A stretch of DNA of 64,000 bases, from contig NC_067206.1 in the NCBI RefSeq assembly GCF_026262505.1, forward strand, positions 39,011,660-39,075,659, written 5' to 3'. Under the pieces are notes generated by a model. It made no database searches. It saw only the letters and a program-made list of their open reading frames with translations, and was not told the origin of the DNA. The DNA comes from Trichomonas vaginalis G3 (taxonomy: Eukaryota > Parabasalia > Trichomonadida > Trichomonadidae). Below are positions 19,883 to 30,848 of the stretch, piece by piece. Within the stretch, counting starts at the first letter, position 1. Each line of letters opens with the position of its first letter. The position numbers and the translations under genes are program-made.

Positions 19883-21225
19883 ATATATAAATATATCTTA
19901 ATAAATTTAATTCCTTAAGGTAGAGCATGTTCAAATTTAAAATCTCATACAATATTTTCTTAATGGCGTATTTTTCTGAGGTCGCCCAAATAAAGGTGAA
20001 TTCAAAATTGAGAACTCCAAGGCGTATGGCGAGTATTCAAAATGTACGCCACTTACAAAATATTGAATGTGGATTATCAATTTTTTGGCGTGTTCAATTT
20101 CAAATTTTGATATTTATGTTTATTTTATTCAGTATAATGCTAAGAATTAAAATATAAAATTCATAGAATTTTTTCTTTGAAAATATTTTACATTTTTATT
20201 AGACCACTCCTAGACTAGTCATCAGGTTATCCTCAGATCATCCTCAGACTACTCCTTATCAGATTACTCATCATCCTCAGACTACTCCTTAGACCCCTCC
20301 TCATCAGACTACTCCTCAGATCTTCCTCATAAGACTCCTCCTCAGATCTTCCTCCTGAGACTACTCTTCAGACTACTCCTTAGAGTCCTCCTCATCAGAC
20401 TAGTCCTGAGACTAGTCCTCAGACTACTCCTGAAACTACTCCTCAGATTATCCGCAGACTCCTCCTCAGATTATCCTCAGACTCCTCCTCAGATTATCCT
20501 CAAACTACTCCTCAGTCTAATCCTCAAACTCCTCCTCAGATTATCCTCAAACTACTCCTCAGTCTAATCCTCAAACTCCTCCTCAGATTATCCTCAGACT
20601 ACTCCTCAAACTCCTCAGTCTAATCCTCAGACTCCTCCTCAGATTATCCTCAAACTCCTCAGACTACTCCTCAAACTACTCCTCGGTCTAATCCTCAGAC
20701 TCCTCCTCAGATTATCCTCAAACTCCTCAGATTATCCTCAAGCTCCTCAGACTACTCCTCGGTCTAATCCTCAAACTCCTCCTCAGATTATCCTCAGACT
20801 CCTCCTCAGATTATCCTCAAACTCCTCCTCAGATTATCCTCAAACTCCTCCTCAGATTATCCTCAAACTCCTCAGATTATCCTCAGACTCCTCCTCAGAT
20901 TATCCTCAAACTCCTCAGATTATCCTCAAACTCCTCAGACTACTCCTCAAACTCCTCAGATTATCATCAAACTCCTCAAACTACTCCTCGGTCTAATCCT
21001 CAGACTCCTCCTCAGATTATCCTCAAACTACTCCTCAGTCTAATCCTCAGACTCCTCCTCAGATTATCCTCAAACTACTCCTCAGTCTAATCCTCAAACT
21101 CCTCCTCAGATTATCCTCAAACTACTCCTCAGTCTAATCCTCAAACTCCTCCTCAGATTATCCTCAGACTACTCCTCAAACTCCTCAGTCTAATCCTCAA
21201 ACTCCTCCTCAGATTATCCTCACCT
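19883..21225 (-). repeat. Inverted copy of flank and satellite
   Basis: The segment 19883-20190 is the reverse complement of the left flank. From about 20200 to 21223 the satellite runs as CTCCTCAGATTATCCTCA units, the reverse complement of the array at 14727-15950 and slightly shorter. Together they make a palindrome of about 6.5 kb centred in the deleted Polinton. Confidence 0.9.
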
Positions 21226-21555
21226 CATTAGCTTTTACTTCATATATTTTATGTGAAAAATCTTTGAAAACTAAATATAAAGGAAAAAATGAATGGAATA
21301 TCATACAAACTGAAGCGATTCCTTAAATGCATCAATCAGCACTTTAACTATATGCAAATTGGTATCCACATTCAATATTTTGTAAGTGGCGTACATTTTG
21401 AATACTCGCCATACGCCTTGGAGTTCTCAATTTTGAATTCACCTTTATTTGGGCGACCTCAGAAAAATACGCCATTAAGAAAATATTGTATGAGATTTTA
21501 AATTTGAACATGCTCTACCTTAAGGAATTAAATTTATTAAGATATATTTATATAT

Positions 21556-21820
21556 AGTAGTAGGATAGGAAGGGTTTAGTGACTTTTTTTGTTACATCTA
21601 TATATAGACGATGCATTAAAATATATTTATTTATAAATCATTAAAAAATTAACATTAATTTTAAAATAATTTATTTTTTTATCTTTTATAAAAGAAGCTA
21701 TATATAGATGATGTCAGATATTCCGCGATTTATTAAACATTGTTTAAATCCTGAATGGGTTAAACTTCAATTTAAAAATGAAGATTGTGAATTATTAAAT
21801 GAATATGAAAGCCAATAAAG
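21556..21820 (+). mobile_element. Polinton left-end fragment, family 1
   Basis: AGTAGTAGGATAGGAAGGG and about 265 bp of terminal sequence match the 16261 end, up to the start of the 196-aa gene. The preceding about 195 bp are the same flank as at 16061-16260. It is a solo broken end, apparently a duplicated junction. Confidence 0.8.
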
Positions 21821-22858
21821 TTAATTAACTTTATAAATTTAAATCACAGATAAAATCCTGTTTCAAGTAAGATATTATAAATAGTTATTAATATGATATC
21901 ATAAGTTCTTTACATATTGTATTCATATAGTAGTAAATGCGCTATTCAAAGGTTTTTAGAAAAATATAATAGCGCCAATAAATAGTACTAAAAATTGTGA
22001 ACATTTAAATTTTTATTTTACAAGTAAATAAGAAATTACTGGTATAATATAAGTCAACAAAAAACCTTTTCTTTCCCTATTTTTGGGGTCTGGTACATCA
22101 ATGATATTAAGCTGATTTTTGAAATTTTTTAAAAATTTTGGTGATTATTCACAATGTCAAAATTGAAATTTATCTAAGAAGGATGCAAATCTCATAATTT
22201 AAGGAAACAATTCATATATTTTGAAGGAGTGGAATAAAATTTTAGAAATTAAACTGATATATGAGAAAATCTAAATTTAGCAATTCTGTCACTTTTTTAA
22301 AATATGGATAATATTCTTCCATTTATTGTGAAAATTCTTTCCCAACCATTCTCTAAAGAAGAATTTGTGTGTCCAGGCGGCATCGGAATTGATCGGGAAA
22401 TCGGGATAAAAGCATGTTCAAGAAATAACAAATGATTTATTAAATGGTGAATTTGATGAAAATTTATCATATTCATTAAGGAAATCAATGATTTTATTTA
22501 AAATAGTTTTATAACAAATTCTTTAAATTAACACTAAAGAAAGTGATTTTTTCCTTAAGTGCTTAGGAATTAAAGGAAAATATACGATTTCATGAATTTT
22601 GCTTTGAAATATTCATAACGTTAGTTAAATTGCTTTAAAATATTCATAACGTTAGTTAACTTGCTTTAAAAAACTAATGATAGTGTGTATTTTGAGCCCT
22701 TTTATGCATAAAATTCGTATATTTTCGGCTATTTCTTAAGTATATTACAAAATTAGTTTTTCAAAATAGTTCGTAGGATCCGATTTGACCAATGAGAATT
22801 ATTTATGAATTATAAGGAAAATAACATTATACGTTTCATAATCATATGGTTGGCAGGG
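21821..22858. other. AT-rich intergenic DNA with a short direct repeat
   Basis: I see no gene. A direct repeat of about 30 bp (AATATTCATAACGTTAGTTAA with TTGCTTT) occurs twice between about 22603 and 22670. Confidence 0.5.
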
Positions 22859-23789
22859 TTTTATGGGTTGCTTCCATTTTTTCTGAAATAAATGAATAAA
22901 TATAATGTTTATAAGTTTTCATATCTTTTATATTCTTAATAACGAATGGTATAGACCTTTCCACTTCATCTTCCTTCGGTGCTGTTCTTTCATATGAAAC
23001 ATTATTGGTATCTTCAATAATGAAACCACAATCACACAAAATTTTATAGGTTCCAACGGTTTCCTTTGATATTTTATCTAATAAATCAAAAACTTTATCA
23101 ACACCTGTGCATTTATTTAAATAATAATTTGTGTAAATATCATGATCTTCTTTCTTAATCGTATTAGTTGCATATGTCACGTTTTTAAGAGCTTTTTTGA
23201 ATTTCTCAGAATCGAGAGGGGGTGAAAGTAAGATACAAGGGTATTTTTCATTATCAATAAATTGTAACTTATGTTTACGAATAAATTTAGTACCTTCTTC
23301 TGAAAGTGTTTCATCTATTTCACCATCTAATAAATTTTGTGTTGATTCTGAGACATAATTTTTATATCTTTCTTCATGAGATTTGTGAACTTCTGATTCT
23401 GAAGCTGGGATATTCATTAAACCCTCTACTTCATTTTCATTATATTTTTCAACTTCTCTTAATTCCTTAATTTTTTCATCTATTTCATCTCTTATTTTTT
23501 CCAGTTTTTCAATTTCATTGTATTCATCATCTTTAATCCGTTCTTCATAATATTCAGGGAAAACATCAGGTTCTTTAGGTTTTTCTTCTTTAGATGTGGG
23601 ATATAAGAAATTTATAACATCATCTTTATTCATTTTTCCATCATAATCAAACTCATTTAAAAACTCCGCGAATTTTTGACAATTTCTTAAATAATATTTA
23701 TCAACCTCATAACCCACCTCCTCTAATATATCCTTTATTTCCTCATTTGTGAATCCTAAATTTTTAACATCGTTAGTTTTGACGCTCAT
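22859..23789 (-). pseudogene. Polymerase-upstream Polinton protein, partial
   Basis: The frame begins MSVKTNDVKNLGFTNEEI and is almost the same as the protein at 52589-53695. Its core keeps the acidic coiled-coil region and CDCGFIIEDTNNVSYERTAP. The end is lost at the fragment boundary. See the full-length entry for features. Confidence 0.7.
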
Positions 23790-24236
23790 TTCATACGAAT
23801 TAAAAATAAATTATTCAAAATTGTAAGACATTGAATTTTAAAAGTTTATTTTTTTATTTTTTATTTCATTATGGTAGTGAATCTTTCATTTATGACTCCA
23901 TTGATTCCATTCAGGATTTAAACAATGTTTAATTAATCGTGGAATATCTGACATCATCTATATATAACTTCTTTTATAAGTGATGAAAATGAATTATTTT
24001 AAAATTAATATTAATTTTTTTAATGTGTTTATTACATCATTTATGGTCTGAGTGTAAATGTCTTACAATTTTGAACATTTTTAAATCTTGATTTATTCAA
24101 AAACGTAAGAATAAAAACCGTAAGAATCATACATTTTTTACTTCATATGTCAAAAAAAATGATACAAAATCGTTCAATATTGTATGAATTCTTACATTTT
24201 CAAAAAAAGTCACACAACCCGTCCACATATACTACT
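22859..24236 (-). mobile_element. Polinton right-end fragment, family 1
   Basis: The terminus at 24236 reads inward AGTAGTATATGTGGACGGGTTGTGTGAC, close to the ends of the 20 kb element. It continues through the terminal repeat to the polymerase-upstream gene and stops at about 22859. It is a broken fragment with no left partner. Confidence 0.85.
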
Positions 24237-25561
24237 TAAATTATCAGAAAAATATATATGATATTTTATGCTTTTTAAAACAGACAATATATAAAGAGTA
24301 ATAACCATTTAGTGTTATATAAAATATTTAGCTTTTTAAATTATTAAATTTTAATTCGTTAAATTTTGTTCAATTTTAGCATCTCATTTGAACTATAATT
24401 ATATAATAATTTTAGCATAATTTCATAACATGGTGTTTCTTAATCAAATTGCATCTAAATTAATGAGAAAAATTTTGAAATTTGAAAATTCAGTATCTAA
24501 TTCAAATATCTATCTAATAGCATTTCTACAATCGCGGTAATTATGAGATTTCAGGTTCAGTTGGTTAGTGAAATTAAATTAAATATATAGTATAGAGGCA
24601 AATCTGTAATAATGATTGCGAGAATAAGATTGACAAGACTTTCTTGGCCGATCTTATGATCGAAATACAGTCATTTCCGGTACACTGACAGTGCAGTGTA
24701 TCAGAATTGACCGAATCTCTCGCAATCACATTCTGATTGCGAGAATAAGATCGACACTATAGCGCAATTGAGTCTGTTGTGTCTGTTTGTGTAACTACCA
24801 AAATACGATAATGATTGTTTTGTATATCTATCACTAAATAAAAATATCTAAATATAAATTTGTTTAAAAGATGTATTTAAGAAAACGTAGAAAATTATAT
24901 GAAATGGAAAAGTTTAAAAGGCATTATTGAAAATATTTAGTTTGAAAAAAATAAATTTTGAAAAAAAAATTTGAAAATTGATTTGTCTTCTAGATTGAAA
25001 TATTAGTGTTGTACGTTATAAATAATTTAAAAACTCAATTGCACTAAAGTGTCAATCTTATTCTCGCAATCAGAATGTGATTGCGAGAGATTCGGTCAAT
25101 TCTGATACACTGCACTGTCAGTGTACCGGAAATGACTGTATTTCGATCATAAGATCGGCCAAGAAAGTCTTGTCAATCTTATTCTCGCAATCATTATTAC
25201 AGATTTGCCTCTATACTATATATTTAATTTAATTTCACTAACCAACTGAACCTGAAATCTCATAATTACTGCGATTGTAGAAATGCTATTAGATAGATAT
25301 TTGAATTAGATACTGAATTTTCAAATTTCAAAATTTTTCTCATTAATTTAGATGCAATTTGATTAAGAAACACCATGTTATGTTATGATTATTATATAAT
25401 TATAGTTCAAATGAGATGCTAAAATTGAACAAAATTTAACGAATTAAAATTTAATAATTTAAAAAGCTAAATATTTTATATAACACTAAATGGTTATTAC
25501 TCTTTATATATTGTCTGTTTTAAAAAGCATAAAATATCATATATATTTTTCTGATAATTTA
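24237..25561. repeat. 1.3 kb inverted repeat with about 530-bp arms
   Basis: The left arm (24237 to about 24770) and right arm (about 25030-25561) are near-perfect reverse complements around about 260 bp of unique DNA. The left arm starts at the first base after the Polinton end. Within each arm are smaller hairpins: GATTGCGAGA (24614-24623) with TCTCGCAATC (24718-24727), and ACACTG with CAGTGT (24682-24699). It has no gene. It could be a fold-back element or a duplicated flank; no target duplication is seen. Confidence 0.85.
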
Positions 25562-26950
25562 GATTTTCAAAAAAAGTTTTCCGTTCGGCAAATGAACCTC
25601 AAAACAAGTTTTTCTAGGATGTTTCCTAACCATTGTACTATACTAGAAGTGGAGCAAAAATTCGATTTTATAGTATTTAATCGCCTGTCAGCCCAAGGGC
25701 TGTTTGCTATCTTCACTCTCTACTGATAATAACACAAAAATAACATAAATGATTAAATTTGTTATTAGTTTTCTAAAACAAAATATTGATAATAAAATAT
25801 CTCATCATTTTTTATGCACACTGTAAGATATATTTTGAAAATATATCTGCACATATGTATAAATACTCTTTTACAATCTTATTTTAGAAAATCATATCTC
25901 TATTTGCTGAATCACTTAATAATTCAAACTATAAAAACATTTTTACAATTATTAGAATACAATTAGCTATTTTTAACTATAATGTTTACTGTAATATCTG
26001 ATAAACTCATATATAATGACATTTTGCTCTGGAATAATCATTTTTTATACTAGAGCATATTTTTTAATATTATATCATGATGCAATATAATATATATGCA
26101 GTGGTATCATAATTCAAACAACTTTGCATGCTATTTAACTTGTGCTTTGATACCATTTTGACAATTAACTAGAAAAATGAGTGAAATTTCAAATCATCCA
26201 TAGTAATGTTTTCCCCATCATTATATAATTAATGCAACCATTGATCACACTCAAAAACATAACAATCATACAAATTTATCATATTTTTCTCTTTTCCACA
26301 TTGAACAAATCAAAATTGCTTAATTTATTATAATTTCCATCTTAATACATTGATATATAACGCATAATAATATCTAATCTATATTGAAAAATTCGCAATT
26401 CAAAAAAGATTTCTAATTTATCTATTTCATTATAAACTAACTTATTAAATATTATTTAAATAAGAAATAAATTCAATTTTAAATTTGCTAAACGCATATA
26501 TTAAATGGTTAAATGACAAAATCATATTTCTTTATATATTTTTAGCTAATAAGCTTAAATTCTATATTTTCCTGCTTCTGTGCTCATTGGAATGCATTTT
26601 ATAAGAATAATACACTTCAGAATAGTTATATTATTTCGAATTATATCTTTTTTGAGATTGCTCTATTTAGAAAGTACATTTAGAAAATTTATGCCATATA
26701 TAATAAAATATCTGTTTTTCAACATGCTTGAATAATTTTGAGCTTATCATATTTTGCAATATTTTTGAAATTTCGAAACGGTGATCTGTTTATTCACAAT
26801 AGCCTATCAGCATAATAGTGCTAAAATTTCAGGCTTGTGTCATCCAAATTGGGTGATACCATTTTGACAATTAACATCAAAAATTAATAAAAACTGAATA
26901 TATTTGAAAAGACACTTCCTCTATTTTCATATGCAATCCTTTCATTTTAA
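25562..26950. other. AT-rich intergenic DNA
   Basis: I see no gene, RNA or ordered repeat. The short phrase GATACCATTTTGACAATTAAC occurs twice (about 26150 and 26857). Confidence 0.5.
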
Positions 26951-26954
26951 ATTT

Positions 26955-27197
26955 GTTTAATTATCTGGTAATGAGTTGGGTTGAGAGAGTTTGGGGAGAT
27001 CTGAGTTGGTAATGAGTTGGGTTGAGGATGTTTGGGGGATCCGAGATGAGATGTGAGAGTGAGTAAGTCGAGGAGGCCTGAGAGATGAGCAAGGGATGAG
27101 AGTATATCGAGGAGGTCTGATGGGTGAGTAAGAGTGAGTAAGCTGAGGATGTTTGGGGGATCCGAGATGAGATGTGAGAGTGAGTAAGTCGAGGAGG
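26955..27197 (+). repeat. Degenerate tandem repeat next to a hairpin region
   Basis: Units such as GATCCGAGATGAGATGTGAG and GAGTAAGTCGAGGAGG repeat two to three times. The composition (GAG/TGAG rich) recalls the satellite at 14727, but the units differ. Open frames on the minus strand here are repeat artefacts. Confidence 0.7.
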
Positions 27198-27506
27198 TCA
27201 AGCAACAAGGAGCCTCAGGTATACTGGATATACCAGTTCCCTGTAGCTCCTTGTTGCTTGAGACGGGGAACTCGAGTACGATTTCCTCGGATACTTCTAA
27301 AAGTATGGCAAAACCGAAGTTGATTTAACGCTTCACACCAGCCATAGAAGGGGCTCTCTCTATTAGATGGTGTGCTTCAACTTCTCAAATCTTGGACAAA
27401 ACCTATAATTTGATAGAATTTTGTCTTGGATAAAAGACAAACTATAGAAATTTGTCTTTTATCCAAGACAATTCATATAGGTTTTGTCTTTTCTCCAAGA
27501 CAAAAC
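27190..27506 (+). other. Structured segment: nested stems with a possible pseudoknot
   Basis: A 16-bp perfect stem TCAAGCAACAAGGAGC (27198-27213) pairs with 27246-27261. Its loop holds an inner stem GGTATA/TATACC (27218-27234) and AGTTCCC (27235-27241), which can pair with GGGAACT (27266-27272) downstream, forming a pseudoknot. CGAGGA (27190-27195) can close with TCCTCG (27284-27289). Further hairpins are ATACTT/AAGTAT (27291-27306), GAAGTTGA/TCAACTTC with CACACCA/TGGTGTG (27316-27384), a 21-bp stem at 27421-27471 and GTTTTGTCTT/AAGACAAAAC (27481-27506). It matches no ribozyme or RNA class I can name; non-coding RNA or transposon structure are both possible. Confidence 0.6.
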
Positions 27507-27682
27507 GATAATTTGAATGGATTTTGTCATTTCTCCAAGACAAAGTGTTCAATTTTGTCCGGATGTGAAGTGAACGTTATTGGTTTTTTGATAAAAAAAA
27601 TAATAAAATAACGGATAAATTTTATGGGTTTGAATTTCTGTAATTAAGTGATATTTATAAAGAGATTGAATAATATTTAATA

Positions 27683-27922
27683 ATGGCTTATTTAAAAATC
27701 AAAAATTTTAATTTCAATACCGAAAACCGCCCAAAACTTTACAAAAATCCAAAAAAATTCGAAAACGAAAAATTCAAGACAAAAAACCTAGAGTATGAGA
27801 CAGTATCGTTGGACAATGGCCGAAGCATAGCAACATTTGGAAAAACAACAAACAATTTGAACAAAATAAATTTAATTCATTTTTTGAACAAAAAGGCAAT
27901 ATCATTTGAAAAGACACCATAA
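27683..27922 (+). CDS. Small hypothetical ORF, 79 aa
   Basis: An ATG-started frame rich in Lys, Asn and Phe (MAYLKIKNFNFNTENRPKLY...). It has plausible codon texture but no recognised relative, and it stands alone in intergenic DNA. It may be chance. Confidence 0.25.
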   Translation: MAYLKIKNFNFNTENRPKLYKNPKKFENEKFKTKNLEYETVSLDNGRSIATFGKTTNNLNKINLIHFLNKKAISFEKTP

Positions 27923-28592
27923 AAAATATACTTTATCAATCAAAACGATTGTATGTTAAGTTTAAAATTCGAACAAACCTGCAAATTTGAATACTTTACA
28001 AGATTTTTCAATGCCTATATTTCAATGAATACTCAAAATTTAGCCATGATTTCTATATCAAAAACATTCTATATTAAGAACTCTTTCATTTTGATTTTTT
28101 TCGAAATTCATGGGTAATCATCTCAAACAATAAATTTTGAAAAAATTGCAAAATTCTCACAATATGAATAGATTTGCATCAAAATATTTTTTGTAGTTCT
28201 AGAATAGTAATTCGGTTAGTAATTAACAGATATTTTTTATTCATTCAGCAAAAAGTTGCTATTATATGTAGTAATCACAAAAACAGGCCATGTTAATATA
28301 CATGAATAATGACTATGATTTGAAAAATTATCGAATGAAAAAATGAATTTAATCAAAATAGATAAACAAATTCACCATTAAATTTATCTACATACCAATA
28401 AGATTTACACATATGGTTACAATAGTTTGTATTTATATTAAGTGGACAATTATTTTCAAAGATAATCTTCAATTATTCCTTCCATATCAAAAAAAACATC
28501 ACAAATTACTTGGGAGAAATGTTATCTATATTCATGCATAACTAAACCTCCTAAATAATGCAAATATTGAATTGAATTTTATTGTCAAGCTA
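27923..28592. other. AT-rich intergenic DNA
   Basis: I see no gene or repeat. Confidence 0.5.
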
Positions 28593-29397
28593 AGTAGTAG
28601 GATATGACGGGTTTTGTGACTTTTTTTGTTACATCTATATATAGACGATGCATTAAAATATATTTATTTATAAACCATTAAAAAAAATTAACATTAATTT
28701 TAAAATAATTTATTTTTTATCTTTTATAAAAGAAGCTATATATAGATGATGTCAGATATTCCGCGATTAATTAAACATTGTTTAAATCCTGAATGGGTTT
28801 AAATATCATCCATGTAAAATTTTAGAACTTGGTAACGAAAAACTTCAGAAAAAATTAAACGAAAGACTATCAAAAGATAAAGTTGAAATAGTAAATAAAC
28901 TCGCTAAAGGTAATGGTAATGATGAAGAAGAATTTGATGAGTTCAACATTGAACTTTAAGAAACTAATGATTATTTGAATTTATGAAATCAATTATTTGA
29001 TTCATTCTTTCTTCAATCTCTTCTATTCTTTTTGTTAAATCATCAATTTTCATTAATGAGGTGATTCTTGATTGAGGAATAGATTTCAAACTAACCACCC
29101 CCTTTATTTTTGAAATTTTGAATCCATCAACTTTAAACATTTTATTCAATTTACATGTTGTCAATTCTTCAAATAATTTTTTATTATTAGCATAATAGTC
29201 ATTAAATTCTTTAACAGATGAAAAAATTTTTATTTCAGTAATTGGTTTAACAACGTTTATTTTTTGTTGAACATTTACACTTTCATTTATTTCTTCCTCC
29301 TCTGTTCCATTTATTTTTAAAATCGGTTTCATTTATCATTAAATAAAAATTAGAATATAAGTGATGAAAATGAATTTTTAATTAATGTTAAATCAGA
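28593..29397 (+). mobile_element. Polinton left-end fragment with internal gene, family 1
   Basis: AGTAGTAGGATATGACGGG opens a terminal repeat of about 200 bp. A short coding remnant follows on the plus strand (KILELGNEKLQKKLNERL... to FNIEL, about 28801-28959). The 122-aa gene shared with the 20 kb Polinton comes next, and similarity stops at about 29397. It is a broken copy. Confidence 0.8.
28964..29332 (-). CDS. Uncharacterised Polinton protein, 122 aa
   Basis: The protein is identical to that at 34731-35099. It has an N-terminal acidic stretch (NGTEEEEINESVNVQQKI), a middle alpha/beta part (FSSVKEFNDYYANNKKLFEEL) and a C-terminal coiled coil (LTKRIEEIEERMNQIIDFI). No family is recognised. 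It is the outermost gene of the virion half in the large element. Confidence 0.65.
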   Translation of the reverse strand: MKPILKINGTEEEEINESVNVQQKINVVKPITEIKIFSSVKEFNDYYANNKKLFEELTTCKLNKMFKVDGFKISKIKGVVSLKSIPQSRITSLMKIDDLTKRIEEIEERMNQIIDFINSNNH

Positions 29398-29820
29398 AAG
29401 AAAAAATAGAAATCTAAAATTACTTGAATTTGTTAGTTAGCATATAGATTTTAAATCATTTATTATTAGTATTGAATATTTTTTATTCTAAATATTTTTA
29501 AATCATTATATTAGCCATTTTTTAAAGATATTTCAATCCCAAATCCCTAATTTTTAGTTTTTAAAGATTTTTTACAATAAATCATTTTAAATACAATTCG
29601 TAGCAGTTTATTAGGTAAATCGTATATTGGTAAAATTAAAATGGTAGAACTACAATTTTCAAAATTTTTTGTCAGAAATTTGAAACTGGATGCCCTTAGA
29701 GATTTAGCTCATTATTCTTCAATGTCATCATATATTATTAAAGAAATACCAAACTAATCCAAGTTTTAAAATATGCTACTTAATTGGCACTATTGTTAAG
29801 AGATTTCAAAATTTTGAAGC
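29398..29820. other. AT-rich intergenic DNA
   Basis: I see no gene in this spacer between the Polinton fragment and the small transposon. Confidence 0.5.
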
Positions 29821-30371
29821 TCAAAGATGGGGACGAACTTTAAATTGAATGGTCAATTTAAAGCAATGAATGAGAAAAACTTTGAGCTTAGGGCTAATGA
29901 AGGTTTTTACAACGTAGATAGATAGACAAATGGATATGTCATCATTCCTATGAGTATGGTAGATTTCTATAAAAAGTGAGTGCAATATCACATTGCATTT
30001 CGAAACATGAGAGAAATAGGCATATATATACGTTATTACATATATATCTATATGCTATTCTATATTATTACAATGTTAAAATAAGAAAAACTCTAAGAGT
30101 CTCATTTGAAATATAATCTATGTTATTTTTATATAACAATTATCAATGAGAATGTAAATTATATTTGATTAGACGATAAATGATGAATAGACTTAATTAT
30201 TTATGATTAGACATGTGTGAATAGAAAAATTTGTTAACATTTATGAAGATAATGTGTTTTGATTGAGATTACATTTGTGCTTAGTGTGATATTGCTATTA
30301 TATTGGATTTATATGTGTAAATTAGGAAAACTCGAACTTTTTCACTTGAATGTGATTCATTGATTTTCAAT

Positions 30372-30549
30372 TCAAGAAAGGAGTTTACAAATGCAGAGTA
30401 TTGTTCCTTTACCCTGCATTTGTAAACTCCTTTCTTGAGTAGCTTGCACTTTTTCACTTGAATGTGATTCATTGAATTTCAATTCAAGAAAGGAGTTTAC
30501 AAATGCAGAGTATTGTTCCTTTACCCTGCATTTGTAAACTCCTTTCTTG
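30372..30549. repeat. Duplicated long hairpin
   Basis: CAAGAAAGGAGTTTACAAAT, then GCAG, pairs with its reverse complement CTGCATTTGTAAACTCC TTTCTTG across a loop of about 18 nt. The hairpin spans about 30373-30437. It is repeated almost exactly at 30484-30548. The copies are preceded by the same CACTTGAATGTGATTCATTG phrase (about 30342 and 30451). Confidence 0.85.
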
Positions 30550-30848
30550 AATATCTTCATTTCTTTTAATTATAAATATCACATTCTCTATAAAACTCCT
30601 CAAATATCATCAATTTCCCATTTCAATAATAGATAACCATTTTCTATATTTCTTAAATTTCTCTAATCCTTAATTTTCTTATCAAATTTGTTATTTTTTC
30701 AATAATTTTTTAAATTTTCTATTATTTTTGGAAATTTTTATTTAATTTTGTGAGAAATTTATTCAATTCTTATTATATAATAATATTATTCAAAAATATT
30801 GTTGTAATTTTTCAATGATTACGATAATTTTTAATTCAATTTTTAATC

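Noticed and set aside
26947-27208. Two overlapping minus-strand frames of about 84 aa
   Set aside because: They read through degenerate tandem repeats in two frames at once, with low-complexity Ser/Leu/Pro products; repeat artefacts.
27190-27290. Hammerhead or HDV-like ribozyme
   Set aside because: I could not find the hammerhead core nor fit the HDV double-pseudoknot order. The segment is reported only as an unassigned structured region.
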